Shown here: positions 25,882 through 35,355 of the stretch, piece by piece
How positions within the stretch are numbered: position 1 is the first letter of the stretch
Layout: each line of letters starts with the position of its first letter
Origin: Actinoalloteichus hoggarensis
Lineage (GTDB): Bacteria; Actinomycetota; Actinomycetes; Mycobacteriales; Pseudonocardiaceae
Assembly: GCF_002234535.1 (NCBI RefSeq)
Contig: NZ_CP022521.1
Span: forward strand, 930,001 to 994,000
DNA length: 64,000 nucleotides
Direction: 5' to 3'
Position numbers and translations under genes: made by a program
Notes under the pieces: model-generated
Databases searched by the model: none
Told to the model about the DNA's origin: nothing
What the model saw: only the letters and a program-made list of their open reading frames with translations

Positions 25882-27444
25882 TTGTCCCTCGACACCCTGC
25901 CCGACGTCCCCGTGTCGCCTCCTCGGCTGCGCGTACTGGCCGGCGCCCCCGCACCGGCGTCGATTCACGCCTGGCCGGTCTTCTCCGCCGAGACGCCACG
26001 TCACACCGGTGAGACCCAGGCCGACGCGCCGCTGCCCGCGCTCGGCGCGGATCAACTGACCGAGGACTGCGCGCGGCTGCGCTCCGTCGGGTTCCGAGGC
26101 AAGGCGGGCTCGCTGGAGCGCATCGGCCTCGATGCCGCGCCGCCCCGGTGGCTGTTCGGCGCCGCGACGGGATCGCCCGCCGACTGGCGTGCGGCCGGAG
26201 CCGCCGTGCTGCGTGCCGCCGAGGAGCATGACAGGCAGGCGCACGAGGCCGGGCTGGACACCGTCGACGAGGTCAGCCTGCTGCTGCCCGCGACTCTCGA
26301 CGAGGACGAGATCACCGCGCTCGCGATCGGAGTGTCGCTCGGTGCGCACCGCTTCACCGTGACTGGACGGGAACGGCCGCCGAGACCGACCGACGTCACG
26401 TTCGTACTGCCCGCTCAGACACCCGAGGACACGGTGGCCGCGACGGCCTCCGTCGTGGACCGTGCCGCCGCGTTGTCCTCGGCCACCGCGCTGGCCCGAG
26501 ACCTCGCCAACGCGCCGTCGAACGTGAAGAACCCGGAATGGCTGGCCCGGACGGCGGTGGCCGCAGGGGCCGCGTATCCCGATCTCACCGTGGCCGTGCG
26601 GGACGAACAGTGGCTGACCGACCACGGCTTCGGCGGCGTGCTGGCGGTGGGCGGCGGTTCCGCGTCCCCGCCTCGGCTGATCGAACTGTCCTGGCGGCCG
26701 GAGGTTCCCGTCCACGGCCCGCACCTCGTGCTGGTCGGCAAGGGGATCACCTTCGACACCGGGGGCGTCTCGCTCAAGCCCGCCGACGGAATGCATTTGA
26801 TGCGGACCGACATGGCGGGCGGTGCGGCGGTGATCGCCGCCCTGATCGGCATCGCCGCGCTGCGACTGCCCGTCCGGGTCACCGGACTGGTACCCAGCGC
26901 CGAGAACCACGTGTCGGGCAGCGCCTATCGACCAGGCGACGTCGTGACGCACTTCGGCGGCCGTACCAGCGAGATCGTCAACACCGACGCCGAGGGCAGA
27001 CTGGTCTTGGCCGACGGACTGGCCTACGCCGTCGAGCGGCTCGATCCGACGATCCTGGTGGACGTCGCGACGCTCACCGGCGCGATGAAGATCTCCCTCG
27101 GTCTGCGCACCGGCGGCCTGTTCAGCTCGGACGACGCGCTGGCCGACGCGGTGACGGCGGCGGGCGACAAGGTCGGCGAGTCCTGGTGGCGGATGCCGCT
27201 GCTCGCCGATCACGCCGAGGACGTGCGCGGCGACTGGGCGGACGTTCGGCAGGGGCCGCCCGGGCCGGGCGGGGTGATGGCCGCCCTGTTCCTGCGTGAG
27301 TTCACCGCCGGACTGCCCTGGGTGCATCTCGACATCGCGGGTCCGGCCAGGGCCGACCGGTCCTATGCGGAGGTCAACCCCGGCGCGACCGGTTTCGCCG
27401 CCCGCACCCTGATCGAGCTGGTCGCCGGGCGGATCCCGTCGTGA
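25882..27444 (+). CDS. pepA: Leucyl aminopeptidase (PepA/M17 family)
   Basis: A 520-residue cytosolic two-zinc aminopeptidase that removes N-terminal residues from peptides. The catalytic C-terminal domain has VGKGITFDTGGVSLKP, MRTDMAGGAAV and the signature NTDAEGRLVLADGLAYA, which supplies the metal ligands and the active-site arginine. The N-terminal domain (about 1-170) is more divergent. TTG at 25882 is chosen because CAGGAG lies six bases before it; the frame is open to 25738, but that part encodes the three direct repeats and is not family-like. A strong hairpin ends the unit eight bases after the stop. Confidence 0.9.
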   Translation: MSLDTLPDVPVSPPRLRVLAGAPAPASIHAWPVFSAETPRHTGETQADAPLPALGADQLTEDCARLRSVGFRGKAGSLERIGLDAAPPRWLFGAATGSPADWRAAGAAVLRAAEEHDRQAHEAGLDTVDEVSLLLPATLDEDEITALAIGVSLGAHRFTVTGRERPPRPTDVTFVLPAQTPEDTVAATASVVDRAAALSSATALARDLANAPSNVKNPEWLARTAVAAGAAYPDLTVAVRDEQWLTDHGFGGVLAVGGGSASPPRLIELSWRPEVPVHGPHLVLVGKGITFDTGGVSLKPADGMHLMRTDMAGGAAVIAALIGIAALRLPVRVTGLVPSAENHVSGSAYRPGDVVTHFGGRTSEIVNTDAEGRLVLADGLAYAVERLDPTILVDVATLTGAMKISLGLRTGGLFSSDDALADAVTAAGDKVGESWWRMPLLADHAEDVRGDWADVRQGPPGPGGVMAALFLREFTAGLPWVHLDIAGPARADRSYAEVNPGATGFAARTLIELVAGRIPS

Positions 27445-27451
27445 GCCTGCC

Positions 27452-27482
27452 GCCCGCACCCGGTGATCGGCCGGGTGCGGGC
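27452..27482 (+). terminator. 12-bp perfect hairpin after pepA
   Basis: GCCCGCACCCGG and CCGGGTGCGGGC pair perfectly around a seven-base loop, starting eight bases after the pepA stop. There is no T-run. The remaining 350 bases to the converging DUF4041 gene show no gene. Confidence 0.85.
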
Positions 27483-27829
27483 CCGGCCTCGGGGATCCGT
27501 GTCGGGGTCGGGTCACGGTCCTGTCCGGGGCTGCTCGTCCTCGGGAGGCGACAGGCCCGTCCCGAGTAGACACGGCGGCACCGTGCGCGAACCGCCCCGA
27601 TGACACACGGCGGCGGACCGCCGCCCGCGTGCCGGCTGGTCGCCCCGCCGGTTCGGCCCGGGCCGACGAGTACCGGACCATGATCCGAGGCCGCTCGCAC
27701 TCACGAACCGGCCGTGGTCGAATCCTGCGCGCTCGGGGTGACCGTGATCAGCGTCGCGACGCCCACTCCGCTGCGGTCGGTGCGCGCTCACATCCTCTTC
27801 GTCGTCCGGCCACCGGCCCCGACTCCGCC

Positions 27830-29098
27830 TCACACCGCCGTGGCGGTGGCCGCACCGAGACTCTGGCGGTACTCGACCGCCTCGGGGTCGTCGCGGTAGT
27901 CGAGGAGGCTCCCCGCGAGATCGTGCAGCAACGTCTTGACCTCCGTCGGAGTGCACCGGAAATACTCACGCCGCCGGTTGACCCGGTTCAGACGTCGAGA
28001 TTCCAACGCGGCGTGCAGCTGTCGCTCGATGGTCACCGCGTCCGGTGAGAAGAACAGCGCGTGCACGTCGAACCGGAAGGGCACCGAAGCGTCGCCGAGC
28101 TCGCGCACCCGGTCCATCGGTTCGAGGCGGCGGGTCATCCCGATCTTGACGACGTCGGGGCCGAACGAGCCGATGTTGCTGATCACATAGACATAGCCCG
28201 CGCGGATATTGGCCTCCCGTTCTTCGATGCCCCCGAGCGCGGCCGCGATCTCGGCGAGCTTGCGTTCGAGGTCGGCCGCGCCCTCCTCGTCGCCCTTCGC
28301 CCGCAGCGCGGCGGCGGCGTTACGGTAGTGCCCCTGCTCTTTGAGGAGCCGCTCCTGCTCGCGCCGGTACTCCTGTAAGGCCCGTTGTTCTTCCCGGAGG
28401 GCGGCCCGCCGCTCTCGCTCCGCCTCCTTCTCCTGCTGCTTCCTCGCCAGGTAGTCGGCGGTGAGCTCGAGTTCTCGGATCCGCGTCGCGTGGTAGGCGG
28501 GATTGATGCGGATCGCCGCCATGGCTCCGAGCTTCTCGATGGTTCGGACGGCGGTCTCCAGACGCTTCACCGCCGACGCCAGATTGCCCGCCTTCAATAC
28601 GCGGACGCAGTTCTCCGCCTCCGCGTTGTAGGCTCGGAGCATCAGCTTCGACAGTTCCCCGACGAACTTGCGCCCTTGGGCGAGGGAGTTGTTGTAGTGG
28701 AAGTCCTGTGACCCGTCTACGGCGGACTTCGATCTCGTCATGTTCTTCACCGTGTCCTTGACGAGTGCGAGCCGGTCCTTGTACGCCTCGGCATCCGAGA
28801 GCACGTGTCGGTACTGATAGACCCCGACCTCCTGCATCAGTCGGGCGTCATCGGTCTCGACTACCTCGGCGCGCAATGCGGTGAGCCGGCCGTTCAATCG
28901 GGCGACCTCGGCGTTCATCGCGGAGATCTCCTGCTGAAAACGGGCCCGATCGGTCTGGTGGCGACGGGTCAGCGCGTCGATCTCGTTGCGCAGTCCGAGA
29001 GGGCCGAGCCCGCCCAGCCGTCGGAGCTCGTCGCGCAGGTGTTGATTCTCGCGAAGGGCCTCGTCGAGCTGCTGCCGCCGCTTCCGCCCACCGAACAT
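27830..29098 (-). CDS. DUF4041/T5orf172 (GIY-YIG-like) coiled-coil protein
   Basis: A 422-residue protein. Residues 5-90 form a coiled coil (LDEALRENQHLRDELRRL), 100-240 the DUF4041 helical region (YQYRHVLSDAEAYKDRL, AVKRLETAVRTIEKLG), then a second charged coiled coil at 210-290. The C-terminal 110 residues are a T5orf172 domain: GYVYVISNIGSFGPDVVKIGMTRRL, then ALFFSPDAVTIERQLHAAL, a GIY-YIG-like nuclease fold. Such proteins occur in phages and in mobile or defence contexts. The ATG at 29098 has GGGAGG five bases upstream and is preferred over GTG at 29131. It stands alone. Confidence 0.85.
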   Translation of the reverse strand: MFGGRKRRQQLDEALRENQHLRDELRRLGGLGPLGLRNEIDALTRRHQTDRARFQQEISAMNAEVARLNGRLTALRAEVVETDDARLMQEVGVYQYRHVLSDAEAYKDRLALVKDTVKNMTRSKSAVDGSQDFHYNNSLAQGRKFVGELSKLMLRAYNAEAENCVRVLKAGNLASAVKRLETAVRTIEKLGAMAAIRINPAYHATRIRELELTADYLARKQQEKEAERERRAALREEQRALQEYRREQERLLKEQGHYRNAAAALRAKGDEEGAADLERKLAEIAAALGGIEEREANIRAGYVYVISNIGSFGPDVVKIGMTRRLEPMDRVRELGDASVPFRFDVHALFFSPDAVTIERQLHAALESRRLNRVNRRREYFRCTPTEVKTLLHDLAGSLLDYRDDPEAVEYRQSLGAATATAV

Positions 29099-29605
29099 CG
29101 ACGCCTCCCGCAAGATCACTTCGTGTCTCACTGGGATCGCGCTCTGTGATCGACGTGTTACGCGGCCCGGGAATCCCAGAGCGCGGTGTACGACGGAACC
29201 GGTCGAGTCCGCCGCCGGCGTCCTGTCGCCGCTGTCGGCGCGCGCGAAAGCCGGCCTTCGGTGTCGTGGGATTCGTGATGGCGAGGTGATCCAGTGGAGA
29301 TGCCGGGATCTGTTCCGCTCGGGATCGAGAGCGTGGAACGAGCGCGAGTCCGTCGCTCTGCTTCGTCACCACCCGACCCGGCCGCCAGACGGTGGAGGGC
29401 CGCCATGGGAACCCGGCGGTTGCGGGCGGGACGATCACGAGCGCGTTCCAAGCGGCCGCGTGAAGGTCGGCATCCGGCCGGACACCGGATTCCGGACGAC
29501 ACCGGGGTCTGATCGGACGTCGGGGTTCCGGTGCCCGCCGGGACGCGGGCGGTCGGGGAAGTCGCGGCGACCGGGCATCCGGCCGAGCCGGCGCTCGCGG
29601 CTGGT
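29099..29605. other. 500-base gap with no supported gene
   Basis: Lies between the DUF4041 start and the LysR stop, both on the - strand. It should hold the DUF4041 promoter. Open frames here are Arg/Pro-rich and not convincing. Confidence 0.5.
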
Positions 29606-30592
29606 TCACACCTCAGGGACCGGCGTGTCTGCTCGGGGCGGATCATCGGATCGTAGGTCGTCGGATCGAGCGAGGCGCGAATGCGGAGCGTGGCGGGCGG
29701 TGAGCGCGAAATCGCGGAAGGCACGGACCGCCGAGGTCATCGGACGACCCGCCTGCCAGACCAGCCCGATCGTCCGGCCGGATCGCGGGCTGAGTCGGAC
29801 CTCCACCACGCCCGGCGGCGGGCCCGCGTCGGCGGCGGGCACGAGGGCGATGCCCAGCCCCGCCGCCACCAGGCCACGCACGGTGTCCGTCTCCTGACCT
29901 TCGAACGTGAGCACGGGGGTGAAGCCCGCCGCCGCGCACAGCTCGTCGGTGATCCGGCGCAGACCGAAGCCCGGCTCCAGCCCGACGAAGTCCTCGTCGG
30001 CCAGCTCCCCGATGCGCACCCGGCTTCGGGAGGCGAGGCGATGTCCGGCGGCCACGGCCAGGACGAGCGACTGCTCGAACAGGGGCACGCAGCGTAGATC
30101 CGCGGCGTCCTCGGGCAGCGGCGAGGTCAGGCCGAGGTCGACGTGACCACTGCGGACCTGGGCCAGGATCGTCTCGTGCGGCGCCTGCGCCAGGGTGAAG
30201 CGGACGGACGGTCGCCTGCGACGGAATCCGCGCAGCAGCTCCGGGACCTGTACGCCGCCCATGGTGTGCAGGAAGGCCAGTGCCACCCGACCCCGATCGG
30301 GATCGGCCTCGTCCAGCGCGCGGCGGCAGCCGGGCTCCAGGGCGGCGAGAGCGTGCCCGGCGGCCTCGGCCAGAAGCTCGCCCGCACGGGTCAGGCGGAT
30401 GCCGCGGCCCGCCCTGGTCACGACCGGTGTTCCCAGATCGGCGCCGAGGCGGGCGAGCCACCGACTCACCGTCGGCTGAGGTACGTCCAGCAGGGCCGCG
30501 ACCCTGGTGACGTGGGACTCGGCGGCGACCGCACGCAGCAACGCCAGTCTCGGGGCGAGGTCCCGCGCCAGATGCTCGGCTGACTCATCCAT
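29606..30592 (-). CDS. LysR-family transcriptional regulator
   Basis: A 328-residue LysR regulator. The N-terminal winged helix reads LALLRAVAAESHVTRVAALLDVPQPTVSRWLARL, slightly unlike the usual LysR QPxxSxxI but clear. The linker helix follows, then the two-lobed effector domain (VALAFLHTMG, LGLTSPLPED, LVAAGLGIALVP). The ATG at 30592 is chosen; the long open frame beyond it to 32362 runs antisense to the MFS gene and is a shadow. It is divergent from an MFS exporter gene, which it probably controls through the ATGAAT/ATTCAT sites between them. Confidence 0.88.
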   Translation of the reverse strand: MDESAEHLARDLAPRLALLRAVAAESHVTRVAALLDVPQPTVSRWLARLGADLGTPVVTRAGRGIRLTRAGELLAEAAGHALAALEPGCRRALDEADPDRGRVALAFLHTMGGVQVPELLRGFRRRRPSVRFTLAQAPHETILAQVRSGHVDLGLTSPLPEDAADLRCVPLFEQSLVLAVAAGHRLASRSRVRIGELADEDFVGLEPGFGLRRITDELCAAAGFTPVLTFEGQETDTVRGLVAAGLGIALVPAADAGPPPGVVEVRLSPRSGRTIGLVWQAGRPMTSAVRAFRDFALTARHAPHSRLARSDDLRSDDPPRADTPVPEV

Positions 30593-30622
30593 CGATGAAT
30601 GGTAATGCCGAGAAAGATTCAT
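30587..30622. promoter_or_regulatory. LysR-type operator between regulator and exporter
   Basis: ATCCATCGATGAAT (30587-30600) is a palindrome with one mismatch that overlaps the regulator's start. Its right half ATGAAT pairs with ATTCAT at 30617-30622, centre to centre 22 bases. The second half-site abuts the -35 of the MFS gene. This fits a LysR activator or repressor binding both sites. Confidence 0.55.
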
Positions 30623-30651
30623 TGGACGGCGGAATAGCGCGGTCTTACGGT
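30622..30651 (+). promoter_or_regulatory. Promoter of the MFS gene, probably leaderless
   Basis: TTGGAC (30622-30627), an 18-base spacer, then TACGGT (30646-30651). Transcription would start near 30658-30659, at the GTG start codon, so the mRNA would lack a leader. Confidence 0.5.
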
Positions 30652-30658
30652 CGGACCC

Positions 30659-32242
30659 GTGCCCGCCTTCGATGCCTGCGACGATCCGAGCGCCGCCCGC
30701 TCGCCACGCGGGGCCGGCCCGGCCGCCGCTCAGGCGACTCCGGCCGGAGCGCGACCCGTCGAGAACGTCGTGCCCGCCGGGGACGCCTGGTCTGTCGGGG
30801 ACACCTCGCCGTCCCAGAACGCACTGCCCGCCCGGAACACACCTGAGGACGACGCCTCGTCCGCGCGGAACACAGCGCCTGTCGAGAACGACTCGTCCGC
30901 CGGGGACGCACCGCCCGCGACCGGAGAGGCACGGCGTCGGTCCCGTCGGATCGGCATGGCGATGTTGATCGCGGGCTTCGCCGTCTTCGCCCTGCTCTAC
31001 TCGGTCCAGCCCGTCCTGCCGGAGTTCGCCGACCAGTACGGACTCGGTCCAGGCGGCGCCTCGCTGGCGGTGTCGGCGGCGACCGGCGGCCTGGCGGTCG
31101 GCCTGCTGCCGCTCGCCGTGCTGGCCCAGGCGCTCGGCCGTCGGCCGGTGATGATCGCCTCGGTCTGTGCCGCCGTGCTGATCGGCGTGGTGGTGCCCCT
31201 GGCGACGTCCTTCCCGATGCTGGTCACGCTGCGCGCGGCGCAGGGGCTCGCCGTGGCGGGCCTGGCGTCCGTCGCGATGGCGCACCTGGCCGCCGAGACC
31301 CGCGCGGCGGGCCTGGGCGCGGCCATCGGCCTCTACGTGGCGGGGAACAGCCTGGGCGGCATGTCCGGGCGGCTGATCACCGGCGTGATCGCCGATATCG
31401 CGAACTGGCGGGTCGGCGTCTGGGCGGTCACGCTGCTGGCGGCGGGCTGCGCCGTCGTCTTCGTGCTGGTGCTGCCGCCGTCGCAGGGCCCCCGTCCGGC
31501 GCCGCTGCGTCGCTCGGTGGTCGTGGGCGGACTGCGTGCCGCCGTGACCGATCCCGTGCTCTACGGCCCGTACCTGGTGGCGGCCCTCGGGGCGGCCTGC
31601 TTCGTCTCGGTCTACAACGTGTTGGGCTTCCGCCTGCTGGCGCCGCCGTTCCTGCTGGCGCCCGCGGTGATCGCGCTGGTGTTCCTCGCTTATGCGATCG
31701 GCAGCGTCACCTCGGCGACGGCGGGGCGGGCGGCGGATCGGCTGGGGCGACCTCGGGTGTTGATCGGCGCCCTGGCGATCACCGTCCTCGGCGTGCTCGT
31801 GACGCTGCCCGACCAGCTCGGCGCCGTCCTGCTCGGCTTGGGCCTGCTCACCGGCGGATTCTTCGCCGCGCACGCCGTGGCCGGGGGCTGGGTCGGTGCC
31901 AGGGCGGCCGGGCCTGCCAGCGCGCAGGCGCCCGCGTTGTACCTGTTGGCCTACTACCTCGGCGGCAGCGTCGGCGGAGTGATCGGCGGCCTCGCCTACG
32001 GCGGCTGGGGCTGGCCGGGCCTGGTCGTGCTCGTCGTGGGGTGGCTCGTGCTCGCCGCCGCGGCGGCGCTGCTCGCGGCGGCGGCACAACGACGAACCCG
32101 ACGAGGATGCCCTGTGGGAGCTCCTCGGGTCGATGCGGCCCGCCGGGCCGTGCCGACGGCCGCGGGAGCGCGTGGCCCCGGGCCGAGCAGCGCGCCCGCC
32201 GACCGGGCGGCCGGGTCGGGACACGAGCCCGCGGAGCGGTGA
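30659..32242 (+). CDS. MFS transporter (YnfM-type exporter)
   Basis: A 527-residue major facilitator. Residues 1-95 are a hydrophilic extension that contains nine degenerate six-residue repeats (35-87). The membrane core runs from about 98 to 480, with roughly twelve helices. It shows LLYSVQPVLPEFADQYG in helix 1, LPLAVLAQALGRRPVM at the loop 2-3 region, and RAAQGLAVAGLASVAMAHLA. These match the YnfM/arabinose-efflux-like group of drug or metabolite exporters. The substrate is unknown. The C-terminal 45 residues are low complexity. Divergent LysR gene. Confidence 0.85.
   Translation: MPAFDACDDPSAARSPRGAGPAAAQATPAGARPVENVVPAGDAWSVGDTSPSQNALPARNTPEDDASSARNTAPVENDSSAGDAPPATGEARRRSRRIGMAMLIAGFAVFALLYSVQPVLPEFADQYGLGPGGASLAVSAATGGLAVGLLPLAVLAQALGRRPVMIASVCAAVLIGVVVPLATSFPMLVTLRAAQGLAVAGLASVAMAHLAAETRAAGLGAAIGLYVAGNSLGGMSGRLITGVIADIANWRVGVWAVTLLAAGCAVVFVLVLPPSQGPRPAPLRRSVVVGGLRAAVTDPVLYGPYLVAALGAACFVSVYNVLGFRLLAPPFLLAPAVIALVFLAYAIGSVTSATAGRAADRLGRPRVLIGALAITVLGVLVTLPDQLGAVLLGLGLLTGGFFAAHAVAGGWVGARAAGPASAQAPALYLLAYYLGGSVGGVIGGLAYGGWGWPGLVVLVVGWLVLAAAAALLAAAAQRRTRRGCPVGAPRVDAARRAVPTAAGARGPGPSSAPADRAAGSGHEPAER
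30761..30919 (+). repeat. Nine degenerate 18-base repeats inside the MFS gene
   Basis: The units encode six residues of the form x-[ND]-[AT]-x-P-A (ENVVPA, GDAWSV, GDTSPS, QNALPA and so on); one unit is five residues. They form a hydrophilic cytosolic extension before the first membrane helix. Confidence 0.7.
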
Positions 32243-32405
32243 CGGCGCCTGGCGGCCGAGGCGCATCGGCGGGCGTGCCGTCCTGGACAGTCGACGCCGC
32301 GTGCGCCGTAGGGCGTCGCGACACCGGCGACCGACCCCGGCGGCGGGCCCGACGGGTGGCATGAGCCGCCCGGGCCCGCGACGCCTGCCCGCGTCCGTCC
32401 CACGG

Positions 32406-33575
32406 TCAGCCCGTCAGCGCCGCTCGATACACCGACACCGTCTGCTCCGCCACGCCCGCCCAGGAGAACTCCGTCACCGCGCGTCGCCTGCCCGCCGCCC
32501 CCATCGCCTCGGCGCGGGCCGGATCGGCGAGCAGGGCGTTGACCTCGTCGGCGAGCCCACGCTGGAAGGCGGTCGGGTCCTGTTCGTCCAGCGGCACGAG
32601 CAGCCCGGTCTCCCCGTGCGCCACGACCTCGGGGATGCCGCCGACGTCCGAGGCCACCACGGCGGTGCCGCAGGCCATGGCCTCCAGGTTCACGATGCCC
32701 AGCGGCTCGTACACCGAGGGACAGACGAAGACCGCGGCGTGGGTGAGGACCTGGCGGATCTCCGCCTGTTCGAGCATCCGTTGAACCCAGAAGACACCGG
32801 GCCGCACCGCCGCGAGTTCGGCGACCGCGCGCCCGACCTCCTCGCCGATCTCCGGAGTGTCGGGGGCGCCCGCGCAGAGGACAAGCTGCGCGTCCGGGTC
32901 GAGGTGGTGTGCCGCGGCGACCAGATGTGCCACGCCCTTCTGCCGGGTGATGCGGCCGACGAAGGCGACGATCGGCCGCTCCGGGTCGACGCCCAGCGCC
33001 CGCAGCGCATCGGTCTCGGCCACCGGCCGATAGGCGTCGGTGTCGATGCCGTTGCGGACCACGTGCACCCGTTCGGGATCGAGGGCGGGATAACAGGACA
33101 GCACGTCCGCCCGCATCCCGTCGCTGACGGCGATCACCGCGGCCGCGGCCTCGTAGGCCGTCCGTTCCACCCATGAGGACAGTCGGTAGCCGCCGCCGAG
33201 CTGCTCGGCCTTCCACGGTCTGCGTGGTTCCAGCGAGTGGGCGGTGACGACGTGGGGCACGCCGTGCAGCAGGCCCGCGAGGTGACCTGCCAGGTTGGCG
33301 TACCAGGTATGGGAGTGGACGAGGTCGACCGAGGAGGCCGCGTCCGTCATCGACAGATCGACCGAGAGGGCGCGTAGCGCCGTGTTCGCCGAGGTCAGCC
33401 CCGGCGCGGGCTGATGGGCGACGGCGTCTTCGCGCGGTGCGCCGAAGCAGTGCACGTCGACGTCGATCAATTCCCGCAGCCGGGGGACGAGGAAGCCGAC
33501 GTGCACGCCCGCACCCCCGTAGATCTCGGGCGGATATTCACGGGTCATCAGTCCGATGCGCACAGGAGGCGACAC
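32406..33575 (-). CDS. glgA: GlgA/GlgM-type alpha-glucan glycosyltransferase
   Basis: A 389-residue GT4-family glycosyltransferase of the actinobacterial short GlgA group, reported in mycobacteria to make maltose-1-phosphate from ADP-glucose (GlgM) for alpha-glucan synthesis. Marks are MTREYPPEIYGGAGVHVG at the N-terminus, VTAHSLEPRRPWK, FVGRITRQKGV, and the C-terminal EPLGIVNLEAMACGTAVV with the retaining-enzyme E-x7-E. GTG at 33575; a second GTG at 33563 is possible. It is divergent from glgC, which makes its ADP-glucose. Confidence 0.92.
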   Translation of the reverse strand: MSPPVRIGLMTREYPPEIYGGAGVHVGFLVPRLRELIDVDVHCFGAPREDAVAHQPAPGLTSANTALRALSVDLSMTDAASSVDLVHSHTWYANLAGHLAGLLHGVPHVVTAHSLEPRRPWKAEQLGGGYRLSSWVERTAYEAAAAVIAVSDGMRADVLSCYPALDPERVHVVRNGIDTDAYRPVAETDALRALGVDPERPIVAFVGRITRQKGVAHLVAAAHHLDPDAQLVLCAGAPDTPEIGEEVGRAVAELAAVRPGVFWVQRMLEQAEIRQVLTHAAVFVCPSVYEPLGIVNLEAMACGTAVVASDVGGIPEVVAHGETGLLVPLDEQDPTAFQRGLADEVNALLADPARAEAMGAAGRRRAVTEFSWAGVAEQTVSVYRAALTG

Positions 33576-33755
33576 TAGATGGCTTGGCCGAGTGAGTGCA
33601 CCCAGGTGATCGGGTGAATGCCGCTGGCGTGTCGCGCAGGCAACACGCCGGTGGTCGAATTGCGTCCGGCGGGGAGGGAACGTGAGATATGAAAGGAATT
33701 CAGCAACCAGCCAACCCGCGGACTGGATACACAGGCGTCGGGACGACTAGGGTCG

Positions 33756-34982
33756 GTGATCGTGAAGGGGCAGCCCAGCGTACTCGGGATCGTGCTCGCG
33801 GGCGGCGAGGGTAAGAGATTGTGGCCGCTGACGGCGGACCGCGCGAAACCGGCGGTGCCCTTCGGGGGCAACTATCGTCTCGTCGACTTCGTGCTGTCGA
33901 ACCTGGTGAACGCGGGCTACGTCCGACTATGCGTGCTCACCCAGTACAAGTCGCACTCGCTGGACCGGCACATCTCCACCACCTGGCGCCTCTCCGGGGT
34001 GCTCGGCGACTACATCACCCCCGTGCCCGCACAACAGCGACTCGGGCCCCGTTGGTACACCGGCAGCGCCGACGCCATCTATCAGTCGCTGAACCTGGTC
34101 TACGACGAGCATCCGGATCACATCGTCGTCTTCGGCGCCGACCACGTCTATCGAATGGATCCGGCGCAGATGGTGCGGCAGCACATCGACTCCGGCGCCG
34201 GAGTCACGGTGGCGGGCATCCGAGTGCCACGTGCCGAGGCGAAGGCATTCGGCTGCATCGACTCCGACGCCGACGGCCGGATCACCCGATTTCTGGAGAA
34301 GCCCGCCGATCCACCGCATGTGCCGGACGATCCCGCGGTCACCTTCGCGTCGATGGGCAACTACGTCTTCTCCACCGAGGTGCTGCTGGACGCCCTGCGC
34401 GCCGACGCCGCCGACCCCGACTCCGTGCACGACATGGGCGGCAACATCATCCCGATGCTCGTCGACCGGGGAATCGCCACCGTCTACGACTTCGCCGACA
34501 ACGACGTGCCCGGTTCCACCGAGCGCGACCACGGCTACTGGCGTGACGTCGGAACCCTGGACGCCTACTACGACGCCCATCGCGACCTCGTGTCGGTGCA
34601 CCCGGTCTTCAACCTCTACAACCACCAGTGGCCGATTCGCACGGCGACCCCGCCGCTGCCGCCCGCGAAGTTCATCGAGGGCGGCACCGCGCGGGAGTCG
34701 ATGGTCGGCCCCGGATCGATCATCTCCGGCGGCGACATCCGAGGCTCGGTCGTCAGCGCCGACGTGATGGTCGACGACGGCGCGATCGTGGAGGACAGCG
34801 TGCTGCTGCCCGGCGTCCGCATCGGCAGGGGCGCGGTGGTGCGACGAGCGATCCTGGACAAGAACGTCGTCATCGCTCCCGGCGCGCGGATCGGAGTGGA
34901 CGCGGCCCGCGATCGGGAGTCCTACACCGTGAGCAGCGGTGGTGTCGTCGTCCTCGGCAAGGGCGCCCGCGCGCAACGCTGA
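33756..34982 (+). CDS. glgC: GlgC, glucose-1-phosphate adenylyltransferase
   Basis: A 408-residue enzyme that makes ADP-glucose, the donor for glycogen and capsular alpha-glucan. The pyrophosphorylase loop is [14 protein letters not shown], followed by [29 protein letters not shown] and a C-terminal left-handed beta-helix region with [27 protein letters not shown] at 33756, or GTG at 33762. The divergent spacing to glgA is 180 bases and is shared with mycobacteria. Confidence 0.95.
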   Translation: MIVKGQPSVLGIVLAGGEGKRLWPLTADRAKPAVPFGGNYRLVDFVLSNLVNAGYVRLCVLTQYKSHSLDRHISTTWRLSGVLGDYITPVPAQQRLGPRWYTGSADAIYQSLNLVYDEHPDHIVVFGADHVYRMDPAQMVRQHIDSGAGVTVAGIRVPRAEAKAFGCIDSDADGRITRFLEKPADPPHVPDDPAVTFASMGNYVFSTEVLLDALRADAADPDSVHDMGGNIIPMLVDRGIATVYDFADNDVPGSTERDHGYWRDVGTLDAYYDAHRDLVSVHPVFNLYNHQWPIRTATPPLPPAKFIEGGTARESMVGPGSIISGGDIRGSVVSADVMVDDGAIVEDSVLLPGVRIGRGAVVRRAILDKNVVIAPGARIGVDAARDRESYTVSSGGVVVLGKGARAQR

Positions 34983-35306
34983 GTTCGACGAGCCGACGGC
35001 CGGCGCGGACCGAAGTACGGACGCCCACTCCACAAGTCGCGAGGCCCGTGCAGCGCGATCCCGAAGCCCCTCGAGACGAAGACGCTCCACACCGCGGCGG
35101 GCGACCGGGAGACCGTGGCCCCCGACTCCCGCCCGTCCACGACGCCGGCCCGCCGGTGACGCCCGTCCGCCGGTGACTCCCGGTCGGTGCGACGACCATC
35201 GGAGCCGGGGCGGCCACGGCCTGCCCTCCTCCGGCGCACGGGCCGCGGCGATCACCCAGGCGACAGGCGTGCCGAGGCCTCCTCGAAACCTCCCGGCTCG
35301 AACCTC

Positions 35307-35324
35307 CCGCCGGGCCACCGGCGG
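35307..35324. terminator. 7-bp hairpin with four-base loop
   Basis: CCGCCGG and CCGGCGG pair around GCCA, 32 bases after the end of the methyltransferase gene (- strand) in the 373-base convergent gap. The same gap holds two near-copies of CCGCCGGTGAC (about 35149-35175). No gene seen. Confidence 0.5.
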
Positions 35325-35355
35325 TGCCTCCCGGCCCGCGCCCGCTCCGCAGGGC

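Noticed and set aside
25732-27681. 649-residue - strand open frame over pepA
   Set aside because: Shadow of pepA; no recognisable motif.
30593-32362. Long - strand open frame continuing the LysR gene upstream to 918 residues
   Set aside because: It runs antisense to the MFS exporter, is Arg/Gly/His-rich without any domain, and the LysR family N-terminus begins at 30592.
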